A stretch of DNA of 50,864 bases, taken from positions 1 to 50,864 of the forward strand of contig CAIQPH010000042.1 in NCBI GenBank assembly GCA_903873655.1, written 5' to 3'. This DNA is from an uncultured Holophagaceae bacterium. Lineage in GTDB: Bacteria > Acidobacteriota > Holophagae > Holophagales > Holophagaceae. The translations under genes were made by a program, and so were the position numbers. Under the pieces are notes generated by a model. That model saw only the letters and a list, made by a program, of their open reading frames with translations. It made no database searches and was not told where the DNA came from. Position 1 is the first letter of the stretch, and each line of letters starts with the position of its first letter. This document shows positions 32,396 through 41,079 of this stretch, one piece after another.

Positions 32396-33970
32396 TCAAT
32401 CCACCCGGTAGTGGCAGCCCCGGCTTTCAGGGTTCTGCAGAGCGGCGTTCAGGATGAGGCGGGCGCAGATGATGCCGCTGCGCAGTTCCAGCAGCTCCCG
32501 GCTGAGCGAAGCCTGGTGGTAGAAGCGCTCGATGCGATGGGCCAGGTAATGCAGGTCGGCTTTCGCACGGTGCAGCCGGGCGCCCGTGCGGACAATGCCC
32601 GCATAGTTCCAGAGGGTGCTTCGGATGAGTCCCCAATCCTGGTCGATGAGCAGGGGATCCGTGGGCTCCGGCTGATCCGGCTTGCGCCATTGGGCCAAAT
32701 TGCTTGGATACGGCTGAGTGACGTCAGCCAATTCACGAACGGCGGCCTCGGCACTCCGGGTGCCCCACAGCAGGCCTTCCAGCAGGCTGGTGGAGGCGAG
32801 CCGGTTGGCTCCGTGCAGGCCGGTGCAGGCCACCTCTCCCGCCGCATAGAGCCCCGGGAGACTCGTGCGGCCAGCCAGGTCCACCAGCACACCGCCGCAG
32901 AAGTAGTGGGCGGCGGGCACCACAGGGATGGGCTGGAGCCGGGGATCCATGCCCTCGGCGCGGCAGGCCGCCATCACCGTGGGGAAATGCGAATCCAGGT
33001 CAAGTTTGGCCCCCACAGGCGCCAGATCGAGATAGACGCTGGCCTCCCCGCTGGACGCCATCTCCTGGAAGATGGCCCGGCTGACCACATCACGGGGAGC
33101 AAATTCCATGGATTCGGGGGCGAACTTCGCCATGAAGCGCTCGCCCTTGCGGTTCACCAGCCAGGCTCCTTCGCCTCGAAGGGCCTCTGTCAACAGAGTC
33201 CTGGGCTTGCCCGGCACGTAGAGTGCGGTGGGGTGGAACTGCACGTACTCACAGTTCACGATGCGGGCGCTGGCTCGATAGGCGGCCGCCAGACCATCGC
33301 CGGTGGCGCTGGGCGGATTGGTGGTGTGCAGGTACAGATAGCCCAGGCCGCCCGTGGCCAGGACGGTACGCCGGGCCAAGGCGCCCTCCACCTCGCCGCT
33401 GGCTGGATTGAACAAGAAGGCACCATGGACCCGGATGGAGTCGTAAACCCTCACTGGGTCGACGCAGTGGTGGGGACTGGTGATCAGGTCCACCAGGCAG
33501 AGCCCCTCCCGCAAGCGGATGTTCGGATGTTTCCTTACGGCTTCGTTGAGGGCCGTCTGGATCGCCAATCCGGTCGCGTCCTTGGCGTGGTAGATGCGGC
33601 GGGCACTGTGGGCGGCCTCAGCCGTGGGGGCAGGCGTACCATTCGTGCCGAGGTCGAAGGGGACGCCCAGGCGTTCCCAAAGGAACTCGCGGCAGAGCCG
33701 AGGGCCTTCCTCTGCCAGCAGCCGCACCGCCTCGTGCCGGCAAAGACCGGCTCCGGCCCCTTCGATGTCCGCCGCAAGCAGGTCGGGTGAATCCCCCTCC
33801 TCCGGTGGCGCCAGACCGATGATGCCGCCTTGGGCCCAGGCGGTGTTCGACCCTCCCAGCTCGTCCTTCGCCACCAGTACCACAGAGGCGCCCAGATCCG
33901 CCGCCTTCAGGGCAGCCGCACAGCCGGCGATCCCTGCCCCCAGGACCAGCAGATCGCTTTTCGCACTCAT
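32396..33970 (-). CDS. nadB: L-aspartate oxidase NadB
   Basis: A 524-residue flavoprotein. The FAD motif V-L-G-A-G-I-A-G (residues 9-16), the L-G-G-S-N-T-A-W-A-Q-G-G-I loop, F-H-P-T-A-L-Y, T-E-A-L-R-G-E-G and the E-V-A-C-T-G-L-H-G-A-N-R-L-A-S-T-S-L-L-E-G motif are all as in NadB. It oxidises aspartate to iminoaspartate for NAD synthesis with NadA. The ATG chosen (M-S-A-K-S-D) overlaps the stop of the DUF309 gene (ATGA) and has GGGAGC upstream; a longer in-frame version would run into that gene. nadA and nadC are not adjacent. It ends convergently, 4 bases from the YciO-like gene. Confidence 0.95.
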   Translation of the reverse strand: MSAKSDLLVLGAGIAGCAAALKAADLGASVVLVAKDELGGSNTAWAQGGIIGLAPPEEGDSPDLLAADIEGAGAGLCRHEAVRLLAEEGPRLCREFLWERLGVPFDLGTNGTPAPTAEAAHSARRIYHAKDATGLAIQTALNEAVRKHPNIRLREGLCLVDLITSPHHCVDPVRVYDSIRVHGAFLFNPASGEVEGALARRTVLATGGLGYLYLHTTNPPSATGDGLAAAYRASARIVNCEYVQFHPTALYVPGKPRTLLTEALRGEGAWLVNRKGERFMAKFAPESMEFAPRDVVSRAIFQEMASSGEASVYLDLAPVGAKLDLDSHFPTVMAACRAEGMDPRLQPIPVVPAAHYFCGGVLVDLAGRTSLPGLYAAGEVACTGLHGANRLASTSLLEGLLWGTRSAEAAVRELADVTQPYPSNLAQWRKPDQPEPTDPLLIDQDWGLIRSTLWNYAGIVRTGARLHRAKADLHYLAHRIERFYHQASLSRELLELRSGIICARLILNAALQNPESRGCHYRVD

Positions 33971-34743
33971 GCCAGCTCCCAAGTGGGGCGGTCCGGGGTC
34001 CAAAGGGGTGAGAGGTCCGCATCGTCAATCATTTGCCTCCCATGGTCGAGCCTTCGTGCCGTCAGGTCCAGGGCAGACTCCACGCGCACTTCTCCCCAGG
34101 GCGTGGCGATCCGCCCTTTACCGTCCTTCAGCCTGAGCAGGGCCTCTTCCCACAGCGTCACCAGGCCACCCAGGTTGTGCTGCTGAAGGTGGTGGTACCC
34201 ACCTGTCAGCAAAATGAGTCCCTGGAGAGCGCTCTTCAACTCGCCGTCGGCTACCATCCAAAGGGGCTCCAGGGCGTCATGGCACTCGTGGTAGAGACCG
34301 TGGTTGAAGAGGGACACCCCGCAGGCCAGCGGATACCGCTCCCCCGGAGACAATGGCGTCAGCGCTGCCAGCTGCCAGCCGCAACGCAGGCTCACCAGCG
34401 GCCCCCAGCCGGCCCACACCGGGGCCGGCCACCAGCCCTGCGGCCCTCCGACGGCCGTGTCGGACCAATGTTCGAGGTGGGCCGCCCAGGCAGCCGCAGG
34501 ATCGTGATGCCCGAGCGCCGATAGCATCCGGGCGGCATGGACCAGCAACTCAAATTCAGGAATGCCGCCGGGATGGACTTGTCGTAAACGAGACGCACCC
34601 AGGATGGTGGGCCAAACGAGGGTCTGCCTCGACGTTGGGTCGCGCAGCGCCGCCTCCATCCGGTCCTGGAAGAACCGCTGGATCTCTAGGGGGAGGCGGG
34701 GCTGCCGTTGCCAAAAAGGGGTGCGGTTGCAGTCGTCGCTCAA
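33967..34743 (-). CDS. DUF309-domain protein with unknown N-terminal region
   Basis: A protein of 258 residues if it starts at the TTG that overlaps the stop of yaaA (TTGA), with GGTGG four bases upstream. Residues about 155-225 match DUF309: L-F-N-H-G-L-Y-H-E-C-H-D-A-L-E-P-L-W followed by A-L-Q-G-L-I-L-L-T-G-G-Y-H-H-L-Q-Q-H-N. The His/Glu pattern suggests a helical metal- or small-molecule-binding bundle, but the function of DUF309 is unknown. The first 150 residues are Trp-rich and not recognised. It overlaps nadB by four bases, in a coupled run yaaA-DUF309-nadB. Confidence 0.75.
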   Translation of the reverse strand: MSDDCNRTPFWQRQPRLPLEIQRFFQDRMEAALRDPTSRQTLVWPTILGASRLRQVHPGGIPEFELLVHAARMLSALGHHDPAAAWAAHLEHWSDTAVGGPQGWWPAPVWAGWGPLVSLRCGWQLAALTPLSPGERYPLACGVSLFNHGLYHECHDALEPLWMVADGELKSALQGLILLTGGYHHLQQHNLGGLVTLWEEALLRLKDGKGRIATPWGEVRVESALDLTARRLDHGRQMIDDADLSPLWTPDRPTWELA

Positions 34744-35462
34744 GGGTCCACCAACAACCGAAGGTGCATCCCACCAAGGCGGTTCTCGCAAACGCCTGCC
34801 CATTGGCAGCCCGGAATAAGGCTCTGCAGCACTCGGCGGGGGTCCCCCTGCCGATGGGTCAGGATCCAGCGGGCCACAAGACCGCGATACCACTTCGAGT
34901 AGTGGCTGACTGCTTTCCCCTGATCGTCGAGGATCTCCAGCGTGTGCCTGGGCCTGGTCCAGCCTTTCAAGAGATCCGCGGAATCTCCAGGTAGCAATTC
35001 CCACAGAGGGCCTTCTGGGATGGCTGCCAACTGGTCAGGAAACGCCCGCCGCCAGTGGGCCTTCAGCCCGGGTATGGCTCCTGGTTTGAGCTTATAGGGC
35101 GGCAATGGTTCGTCACCACGCACAAGGCCGCGAAGATTGGACAAGATGAACACCTGCATCCAGGCTTCTGGCGGCAGCGAGGCTGCATCCAAAGCCTGGA
35201 AGGCCACGCCGGTGTAGCGGGCTAACGCCGGCAGCAGGGGCACGGGTCCCGTAAGCGCCAGCGCCTCGCTCCGCGCCTTGTCTAGGGCCAGGTCCTTCAC
35301 ATCGAAGGCCTTCCGGAGGGCCTCCGGGGATCCCCTCTTCGCCAGAGCGACCAGCCGCTCCCTCACCCACCTTTGAGCGGGCGTCTCCGGCAAACGGCCC
35401 TTGCTGCCGCCCGAGGCTTTGTCCTCGGAGGGGGCCAGCAGAATGGTTGGGGCAGCCTTCAT
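34740..35462 (-). CDS. yaaA: YaaA-family (UPF0246) peroxide-stress protein
   Basis: A 240-residue YaaA-family protein. It opens with I-L-L-A-P-S-E-D-K-A-S-G-G, matching the family's S-P-S-x-x-K start, and has Y-T-G-V-A-F-Q-A-L-D, I-L-S-N-L-R-G-L-V-R-G-D-E-P-L-P-P-Y-K-L and the C-terminal H-Y-S-K-W-Y-R-G segment. In E. coli YaaA binds DNA and limits iron during peroxide stress. The ATG overlaps the stop of the polysaccharide deacetylase gene (ATGA); an upstream in-frame reading would lie inside that gene. The call is to the family; the exact function here is assumed from it. Confidence 0.82.
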   Translation of the reverse strand: MKAAPTILLAPSEDKASGGSKGRLPETPAQRWVRERLVALAKRGSPEALRKAFDVKDLALDKARSEALALTGPVPLLPALARYTGVAFQALDAASLPPEAWMQVFILSNLRGLVRGDEPLPPYKLKPGAIPGLKAHWRRAFPDQLAAIPEGPLWELLPGDSADLLKGWTRPRHTLEILDDQGKAVSHYSKWYRGLVARWILTHRQGDPRRVLQSLIPGCQWAGVCENRLGGMHLRLLVDP

Positions 35463-36271
35463 CGGCCTTCCACCCAGGTTTCCAGGCTGATGAGCCGGAT
35501 ACCCGCCAGGAGGTCCCTCAGGTGGCTCCCGTAACCCCGCAGGCCCGCGCAGTGGGCGAAGCGGTGGCCAAACGAGGCCCCGGGCAGATCCGGCTGGCCC
35601 TCGTCCAGTTCCCAGGGATGCAGCACCAGCGGGGTTCCGGCGTCCTCCTGAGCCAAGGACTCCAGGGCCCGGCGCACCAGGCTGAAAGGCAGCACGCGGG
35701 GTCCCCAGCCCCAGAGCGGAGACCGCGGTGGCCCGGACCAGAGCACCGGGGGCGGCAATTCCCACAAGCCCTCACTCAGCTGGTGAGGGCGCCGCGGCCA
35801 GGAGGGATCGCCGATGACGGCCAGGGGCACGCGGCTGGAATCGTAGCGGAAGCCCAGTTCCGGCAGTTCCCGCCACCAGTCCACAGCAAACCCGCGCAGG
35901 CTCCATTCAGGGGCGCGATACCCCACCACGGCCTGCCCAGTCAGGTCTTCCAGCAGGGCTTTGCCATCCTGCAGGTCGGACTGCCAGGCCCCGTGAGCCA
36001 TCTCAAAGGCACGCCGGTGCGTGAGCCCATGCAACCCGATGCAGTGGCCTTCCGCGACGAGGCGTCGCAGCAGCGCCGGGTGCCGTCGCGCCTGATCCCC
36101 CAGGCAGAACCAGGTCGCCTTCGCGCCCAGTTCCGCGCAGAGTTCGAGGGCACGCTCCGTGGCCATAGGCAGGCGGCACTCGAAGCGGTCCAGGGCTTCA
36201 GGCTGGTCGTAGGGCGGACAGCAGAGCTGAAACCAGTCCTCCCAGTCCAGGGAAAGGGGAAGGCGAGGCAC
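35459..36271 (-). CDS. Polysaccharide deacetylase (NodB-like, carbohydrate esterase 4)
   Basis: A 270-residue NodB-fold deacetylase. The first motif is L-S-L-D-W-E-D-W-F (metal Asp), the second is G-L-H-G-L-T-H-R (the two metal His), and the third is G-Y-R-A-P-E-W-S. The S-L-D-W-E-D-W-F form resembles the exopolysaccharide-locus subfamily that normally reads S-x-D-V-E-D-W-F. It has no signal peptide, so it should act in the cytosol or on lipid-linked glycans at the membrane. It begins with GTG two bases after tolQ and overlaps yaaA. Its substrate is unknown. Confidence 0.87.
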   Translation of the reverse strand: MPRLPLSLDWEDWFQLCCPPYDQPEALDRFECRLPMATERALELCAELGAKATWFCLGDQARRHPALLRRLVAEGHCIGLHGLTHRRAFEMAHGAWQSDLQDGKALLEDLTGQAVVGYRAPEWSLRGFAVDWWRELPELGFRYDSSRVPLAVIGDPSWPRRPHQLSEGLWELPPPVLWSGPPRSPLWGWGPRVLPFSLVRRALESLAQEDAGTPLVLHPWELDEGQPDLPGASFGHRFAHCAGLRGYGSHLRDLLAGIRLISLETWVEGR

Positions 36272-36273
36272 GC

Positions 36274-36969
36274 TCAGGTGAAGTTCCGCTCGGAGAGGCT
36301 GATGAACTCGAGGGAGAAATCATCGAGCTCCGTCTGGAACTGCTTGAGCTGGCCCTGGAAGAAGTTGTAGGCCATGAGAGCCGGGATGGCCGCCACCAGG
36401 CCGATGGCCGTGGCTACCAGGGCTTCGGAGATGCCCGGTGCCACCGTGGCGAGGTTCGCGTTGCCCGTGGTGCCGATGCCCCGGAAGGCGTCGATGATGC
36501 CCCAGATGGTGCCAAAGAGGCCGATGAAGGGGCTTACGGCAGCCACGGTGGCCAGTCCACCCAGGGACCGCTCGAGCCGACCCATCTCCACCACGCTGGC
36601 CCGCTGGAGGCTGCGTTCCACCGCCTCCATGCTGCGCAACTGGGCGCGGCCCTCCTGGCCAACTCCGCGCAGCTGGTAGGTGACTTCGCCATAGCCCGCC
36701 ACGAACAGGCCCACGAGCGGGCTCAAGGCGAACTTCTCCAGGTGCTGCTTGAATTCCCGCCAGTCCGTCGAGCGCTTGAAAGCCACCCGGAACTGCTCCG
36801 AGATGCTGCGGCTCCTGCGGTAGAGCAGGGCTTTCCGGATGATCACCACCCAGCTGAGCAGCGAGAAGGTGATGAGGATCACCAGCACCGACTTGGAGAC
36901 AGGTCCCGCGTGGAGCATGACCTCCAGCAAATTGACCTCGTTGCCCGTGGGTGCTGCCAGGATCGCCAT
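36274..36969 (-). CDS. tolQ: TolQ/ExbB/MotA-family proton channel protein
   Basis: A 231-residue inner-membrane protein with three membrane helices (about residues 18-40, 130-150, 170-195). The conserved E-R-S-L-G-G-L-A-T-V-A-A-V-S-P-F-I-G-L-F-G-T-I-W-G-I-I-D-A-F region and P-G-I-S-E-A-L-V-A-T-A-I-G-L-V-A-A-I-P are diagnostic of TolQ. The start ATG has GGAGATGGC upstream. TolQ normally works with TolR and TolA to energise the outer membrane; no tolR, tolA, tolB or pal gene follows, which is unusual. It heads a leftward run that ends in nadB, and diverges from ugd. Confidence 0.9.
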   Translation of the reverse strand: MAILAAPTGNEVNLLEVMLHAGPVSKSVLVILITFSLLSWVVIIRKALLYRRSRSISEQFRVAFKRSTDWREFKQHLEKFALSPLVGLFVAGYGEVTYQLRGVGQEGRAQLRSMEAVERSLQRASVVEMGRLERSLGGLATVAAVSPFIGLFGTIWGIIDAFRGIGTTGNANLATVAPGISEALVATAIGLVAAIPALMAYNFFQGQLKQFQTELDDFSLEFISLSERNFT

Positions 36970-37027
36970 GCCATCTCCTTCCTCCGAATGATAGCAAGCT
37001 ACACTGGTTCCTTTGCGCGAGGACGTC

Positions 37028-38383
37028 ATGCAGGTGCTGGTCATCGGTTCGGGATACGTGGGGCTGGTGGCCGCCACCTGCTTCGCCGAGGCAGGTCACA
37101 GGATTCTAGGCGTGGACGTGGATGCCGCGAAGGTGGCCACTCTGTCCCGGGGCGAATCGCCCATCTTCGAACCTGGCCTGGATGACCTCCTGAAGAAGCA
37201 CTTGGCGTCCGGGGCCCTGCGCTTCAGCACTGATCTCAAGGAGGGCATCGCGGAGGCCGACGCCGCCTTCATCTGCGTAGGCACGCCGCAGAGCGACGAC
37301 GGCAGCGCGGATATGCGGTACGTGCTGGCGGTGGCCGGCCAGATCGGTACCGCCATGGCCCTCCGGTCCAAGGCTGCCAAGCCTCTCATCGTGGTGGACA
37401 AGAGCACGGTTCCAGTCGGGACCGCGGCGCGGGTCCATGCGGAAATCTCGGCACGAACGGATCGTGCCTTCGAGGTGGTGAGCAATCCCGAGTTCCTGCG
37501 CGAAGGCTCGGCCATCGGTGACTTCCTGGAGCCAGACCGGGTGGTGGTCGGCTGCCAGACGGATCACGCCGAAACCGTGATGAAGGCCCTCTACCAGCCC
37601 TTCCTCGACCGCAGCGGCGGCAAGTGGTTCCGCATGGATCCCGCCAGCTCGGAACTCACCAAGTACGCGGCCAACGCCATGCTGGCCCTGCGCATCAGCT
37701 TCATCAACGAGATCGCCAACCTGGCCGAGGACGTCGGTGCAGACGTGGATCACGTGAAGGCAGCCATCGGCGCCGACCGGCGCATCGGCCCCGCCTTCCT
37801 GAATCCGGGACCCGGCTTCGGCGGCTCCTGCTTCCCCAAGGACCTGCAGGCGCTGCTCAAGGCCGGCCGTGAGCATGGCCACCCGCTCATGTCCCTGGCC
37901 ACCACCGTGGAGGCCAACCGGCTCCAGAAACAGGTGCTCCTGCGGAAGGTGAAGGCCTTCTTCAGCGTGAAGCCCGGTGTTCCCGCCCCATTGAAGGGCA
38001 GGCGCTTCGCCCTCTGGGGGCTGGCGTTCAAGGCCAACACGGACGATATCCGCGAAAGCATGTCGCTTGAGCTGATCGAGGGTCTCCTGACCCTTGGCGC
38101 CGAAGTGGCGGTCCACGACTTCGCCGCCATGGAGGCCGTGAAGGCGAGGATCGGCGGCAAGGTCCACTATGCGGAAACCCCCCTGGCCGCCTGTGAAGGC
38201 GCCGATGCCCTGCTCATTGCCACCGAATGGCCCCAGTATCGCGACGCTGACCTTGAGGCCGTGGCCAGGGCCCTCAAGGCACGCCGCATCTTCGATGGCC
38301 GCAACCTGTTCCGCCCCGAGGCCATGGAAGCCAAGGGCTGGACCTATTTCTCCATCGGCCGCCGGGCCGTGATGTCTAGCTAG
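37028..38383 (+). CDS. ugd: UDP-glucose 6-dehydrogenase
   Basis: A 451-residue UDP-sugar dehydrogenase. The NAD motif G-S-G-Y-V-G (residues 7-12), the V-D-K-S-T-V-P-V-G-T strand, the N-P-E-F-L-R-E-G loop and the catalytic Cys268 in G-F-G-G-S-C-F-P-K-D are all intact, and the C-terminal UDP-binding domain is complete. It oxidises UDP-glucose to UDP-glucuronate in two NAD+ steps, feeding envelope polysaccharides. The ATG chosen has GAGGAC upstream; a TTG 15 bases earlier is less likely. It diverges from tolQ with 58 bases between starts. Confidence 0.95.
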   Translation: MQVLVIGSGYVGLVAATCFAEAGHRILGVDVDAAKVATLSRGESPIFEPGLDDLLKKHLASGALRFSTDLKEGIAEADAAFICVGTPQSDDGSADMRYVLAVAGQIGTAMALRSKAAKPLIVVDKSTVPVGTAARVHAEISARTDRAFEVVSNPEFLREGSAIGDFLEPDRVVVGCQTDHAETVMKALYQPFLDRSGGKWFRMDPASSELTKYAANAMLALRISFINEIANLAEDVGADVDHVKAAIGADRRIGPAFLNPGPGFGGSCFPKDLQALLKAGREHGHPLMSLATTVEANRLQKQVLLRKVKAFFSVKPGVPAPLKGRRFALWGLAFKANTDDIRESMSLELIEGLLTLGAEVAVHDFAAMEAVKARIGGKVHYAETPLAACEGADALLIATEWPQYRDADLEAVARALKARRIFDGRNLFRPEAMEAKGWTYFSIGRRAVMSS

Positions 38384-38392
38384 GAGCCCACA

Positions 38393-38740
38393 ATGACCCG
38401 CGTCCGCCTCGAGGAGATCGCCCACGCCCGCAGCGGCGACAAGGGGGATGGCTCAAACGTGGGTGTCATCGCCTACACGGATGTCGGCTACCGGCTGCTC
38501 CAGCAGGAACTTACTGCGGAGCGCGTAAAGCAGCATTTTTCACATATCTGCGGGGGCGCCGTCGATCGTTTCGAGGTGCCTAATCTCAAGGCTATCAACT
38601 TCATCCTGCATGACTCCCTCGGCGGGGGCGGCAGTGAGAGTGTGAAAACCGACGCCCAGGGGAAGACCCACGGGCAGGCTCTGCTTAGAATGGAACTGGA
38701 TCTCCCAGACACCATGTCACTGGCGGGTCTGAAACCCTGA
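38393..38740 (+). CDS. AtuA C-terminal (ferredoxin-fold) domain protein
   Basis: A 115-residue protein matching the C-terminal part of AtuA (formerly DUF1446). It begins L-E-E-I-A-H-A-R-S-G-D-K-G-D-G-S-N-V-G, the family signature, and ends with L-H-D-S-L-G-G-G-G near the C terminus. AtuA is needed for acyclic terpene (citronellol) breakdown; its C-terminal domain also occurs alone, as here, often near acyl-CoA genes. The usual AtuA N-terminal partner is not in the window. It starts 9 bases after ugd and is followed 30 bases later by tatA. Its role is unknown. Confidence 0.78.
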   Translation: MTRVRLEEIAHARSGDKGDGSNVGVIAYTDVGYRLLQQELTAERVKQHFSHICGGAVDRFEVPNLKAINFILHDSLGGGGSESVKTDAQGKTHGQALLRMELDLPDTMSLAGLKP

Positions 38741-38770
38741 GCACCTGCAGTCCAACTGATGGAGAAACCC

Positions 38771-38953
38771 ATGAATCTCGGACCAGGCCATCTGCTGTTG
38801 ATCGGCATCGCCCTGCTGATCTTCTTTGGCCCCTCCCGCCTGCCGGAACTTGGCAAGAGCCTCGGCAAGGGCATCCAGGAGTTCAAGAAGGCCAGCCGCG
38901 AACTCACGGAAGCCGCCAGCGGGGAAGCTACTAGCGACAAGGACAAGAAGTAG
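38771..38953 (+). CDS. tatA: Sec-independent protein translocase TatA
   Basis: A 60-residue TatA-type protein. The N-terminal membrane helix (G-H-L-L-L-I-G-I-A-L-L-I-F-F) is followed by the hinge F-G-P-S-R-L-P-E-L-G-K and an amphipathic helix, then a charged tail. The second ATG is the better start because GGAGA lies seven bases upstream of it; the ATG 12 bases earlier has no ribosome site. TatA rings form the pore for folded proteins. tatC follows 64 bases later, separated by a hairpin. No tatB is seen, so a two-component TatA/TatC system or a tatB elsewhere is possible. Confidence 0.92.
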   Translation: MNLGPGHLLLIGIALLIFFGPSRLPELGKSLGKGIQEFKKASRELTEAASGEATSDKDKK

Positions 38954-38970
38954 TCCACGGAATTCCAATG

Positions 38971-39000
38971 GCCCGGCCTCTCCGCAGGGGCCGGGCTCTT
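38971..39000 (+). terminator. Hairpin between tatA and tatC
   Basis: GCCCGGCC and GGCCGGGC form an 8-bp stem with a 10-base loop, followed by TCTTT. It may attenuate transcription so that TatA is made in excess of TatC. Confidence 0.55.
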
Positions 39001-39017
39001 TACTCTGATCGAGGACC

Positions 39018-39818
39018 ATGGCGCTTCCCAGCACACCGCCAGACAAGATGAGCTTCTGGGAGCACCTGCAGGAGTTGCGGGTGCGCATCGTCCGCTCCCT
39101 GCTCATCGTGCTGGCCGTCTTCACCTTCACCTACGGGTTCCCCTTCGGGTACCACGACATCCCCTCCTTGCGGTTCAAGCTCTGGACCTGGGCCCAGTTG
39201 CCCTTTCTGAAGGCCATGGCCAAACAGACTGGCAAGGCCATCTCCGAGCTCCAGCCGTTCGCCTTCACGGACCTGACCGAGCCGTTCTTCAGCATGATGC
39301 GGCTGTCCCTCTGGACCGCCGGATTCCTGGCCGCGCCCTTCCTCTTCTACCAACTGTGGGCCTTCATCCGTCCGGGACTGATGCCGAAGGAACGCCGTCT
39401 GGTGGTCCCCTTCGTGGTCATCACCTCCGCCTGCTTCATCGGCGGCGCTGTCTTCGCCTACTTCCAGGCCATCGGCTTCCTCGGCGACATCCTGTTCCAG
39501 GAAGCCGCTGCCGCTGGCCTTAGAGCCAACCTGCACGCGTCCGAGTACCTTGACCTCTTCATCTGGACCATCGTCATCACCGGCGTCATGTTTGAGCTGC
39601 CGGTGCTGTTCTACTTCCTGGCGCGGTTCCGCCTGGTGACCGCCCGGTGGATGCTGAAATACTGGCGCCACGCGACCCTGATCATCGTCATCTTCAGTGC
39701 CTTCTTCACGCCGGGCGACGTGATCGTCACCGCCATCTTCTTCAGCGTCCTGCTCCTGGGCCTCTACTTCATCTCCATCCTCGTGGCCTGGCTTGCCGAG
39801 CCTCGTCAGCCCAGGTAA
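39018..39818 (+). CDS. tatC: Sec-independent protein translocase TatC
   Basis: A 266-residue TatC with six membrane helices. The cytosolic N terminus has the twin-arginine-recognising F-W-E-H-L-Q-E-L-R-V-R-I, and the first periplasmic loop and the L-W-A-F-I-R-P-G-L element are conserved. The central F-V-x-x-S-A-C-F-I-G-G-A-x-F-A-Y-F and the late F-S-A-F-F-T-P-G-D-V segments also match. TatC is the signal-peptide receptor of the Tat pathway. It starts with ATG after GAGGACC. Its 3' end overlaps the convergent murG by 13 bases. Confidence 0.95.
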   Translation: MALPSTPPDKMSFWEHLQELRVRIVRSLLIVLAVFTFTYGFPFGYHDIPSLRFKLWTWAQLPFLKAMAKQTGKAISELQPFAFTDLTEPFFSMMRLSLWTAGFLAAPFLFYQLWAFIRPGLMPKERRLVVPFVVITSACFIGGAVFAYFQAIGFLGDILFQEAAAAGLRANLHASEYLDLFIWTIVITGVMFELPVLFYFLARFRLVTARWMLKYWRHATLIIVIFSAFFTPGDVIVTAIFFSVLLLGLYFISILVAWLAEPRQPR

Positions 39819-40894
39819 TTCCCCAGATCATCCAGACAAAGCTCTACTGCCCGGTTGGGTTCAGGGGCCATGGACAGGGATTGTCGGGCTTGGGGATCTC
39901 CCATGAGCCTAAGCAGCGCCGCCTCCAGGGACTGGCTCAGATCCGCCGACTGGTCGAGGACCTCGGCCCGTCCTTCCGCGGCCATGGCCAGGGCGTTCAT
40001 GCGCTGGTGGCCATTGGCGCTGGTGGGCAGCGGTACCAGGATCGCCCCGCGCCCCGCGTCCTTCAGTTCAGCGCAGGTGCTGGCTCCGGCCCGGCTCACC
40101 ACCAGGCTAGCGGCTTCCATGGCCTCATCCATGCGGGTGATGAAGGGAACCAGCTCGTGGCGTGGATGATGCGACCGCCCCTTCAGTCGCTCCAGGTCCG
40201 CCGGACCCGCCTGATGGAGGATCGTCCAGTCGGGCATTCCGTCCAACAGGCTCGGAGCGATCTCCAGCAGGGCTTCGTTGAGGGCGCGAGCACCGCCGCT
40301 CCCGCCAAGCACCAGCAACTGGAAGGGCGGCAGCAAGTCCCCGGCGGATTGGAACTCCCGCAGGAAGGCATCACGCACAGGGGTTCCGACCACGCGGCAA
40401 TCAGCACCGGGCAACAGGAGCCGGATGGCTTCCATTCCACACCACACGCGCCGCGCCTGCAGTGCCGTCTGCTTCACCAGGGCGCCGGGGGCCGCGTTGC
40501 TTTCATGCAGGAAGAAGGGGATCTCCAGGGCCCGGGCCGCCAGCAGGGCCGGTGCGGCCGCGTAGCCGCCCGTTCCGATGACCGCCCGTGGCCGTTCCCT
40601 GCGCCAGAGGGATTTCAAATGAGACACGGCACGCCAGAGCTTCCAGGCCGACTTCGCCATGCGCAGGGGTGAGCGACCCACCAGGCCTTCAACATCCAGC
40701 AGGAGGTGGGGCCACGGACCAGCCGGGAGTTCCCGGGCCTCGATGCCCCGGCGTGCACCCACGAAACAGATCGGGCGGGCAGGCCATCTTGCGCGGGCAC
40801 CCTCTGCCAGAGCGATGGCGGGGAAGAAATGTCCTCCCGTACCACCCCCGGTCAGGATGAGCGCATCTCGGAAATTCGGCCCGGCCTCTCGCAT
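39806..40894 (-). CDS. murG: UDP-GlcNAc:undecaprenyl-pyrophosphoryl-MurNAc-pentapeptide GlcNAc transferase MurG
   Basis: A 362-residue GT28 glycosyltransferase. The N-terminal glycine loop G-G-G-T-G-G-H (residues 16-22), H-E-S-N-A-A-P-G, the second loop G-G-S-G-G-A-R-A-L-N and the donor-binding S-R-A-G-A-S-T-C-A-E-L are all present. It adds GlcNAc to lipid I, making lipid II at the inner face of the membrane. It is detached from the usual mur-fts cluster. It starts with ATG after GGACGGAGC, and diverges from the etfBA operon. Confidence 0.95.
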   Translation of the reverse strand: MREAGPNFRDALILTGGGTGGHFFPAIALAEGARARWPARPICFVGARRGIEARELPAGPWPHLLLDVEGLVGRSPLRMAKSAWKLWRAVSHLKSLWRRERPRAVIGTGGYAAAPALLAARALEIPFFLHESNAAPGALVKQTALQARRVWCGMEAIRLLLPGADCRVVGTPVRDAFLREFQSAGDLLPPFQLLVLGGSGGARALNEALLEIAPSLLDGMPDWTILHQAGPADLERLKGRSHHPRHELVPFITRMDEAMEAASLVVSRAGASTCAELKDAGRGAILVPLPTSANGHQRMNALAMAAEGRAEVLDQSADLSQSLEAALLRLMGDPQARQSLSMAPEPNRAVELCLDDLGNYLG

Positions 40895-41079
40895 GCTCCG
40901 TCCACCATACCGGAAGGCCCGGAAATCCTACCCCGGGACAACCTTGTGACCTACCCGGAGGCAAGCCTGGCTCTCGGCAAAAACCTCTGAAAACCCGCTG
41001 GGGTTATGGGTCTTCAGGTTAAACTCTTCCTTTGGGTCGGCTATCCGCAGGCCTGTCCATGACGCATCAGGGAGCGCCC

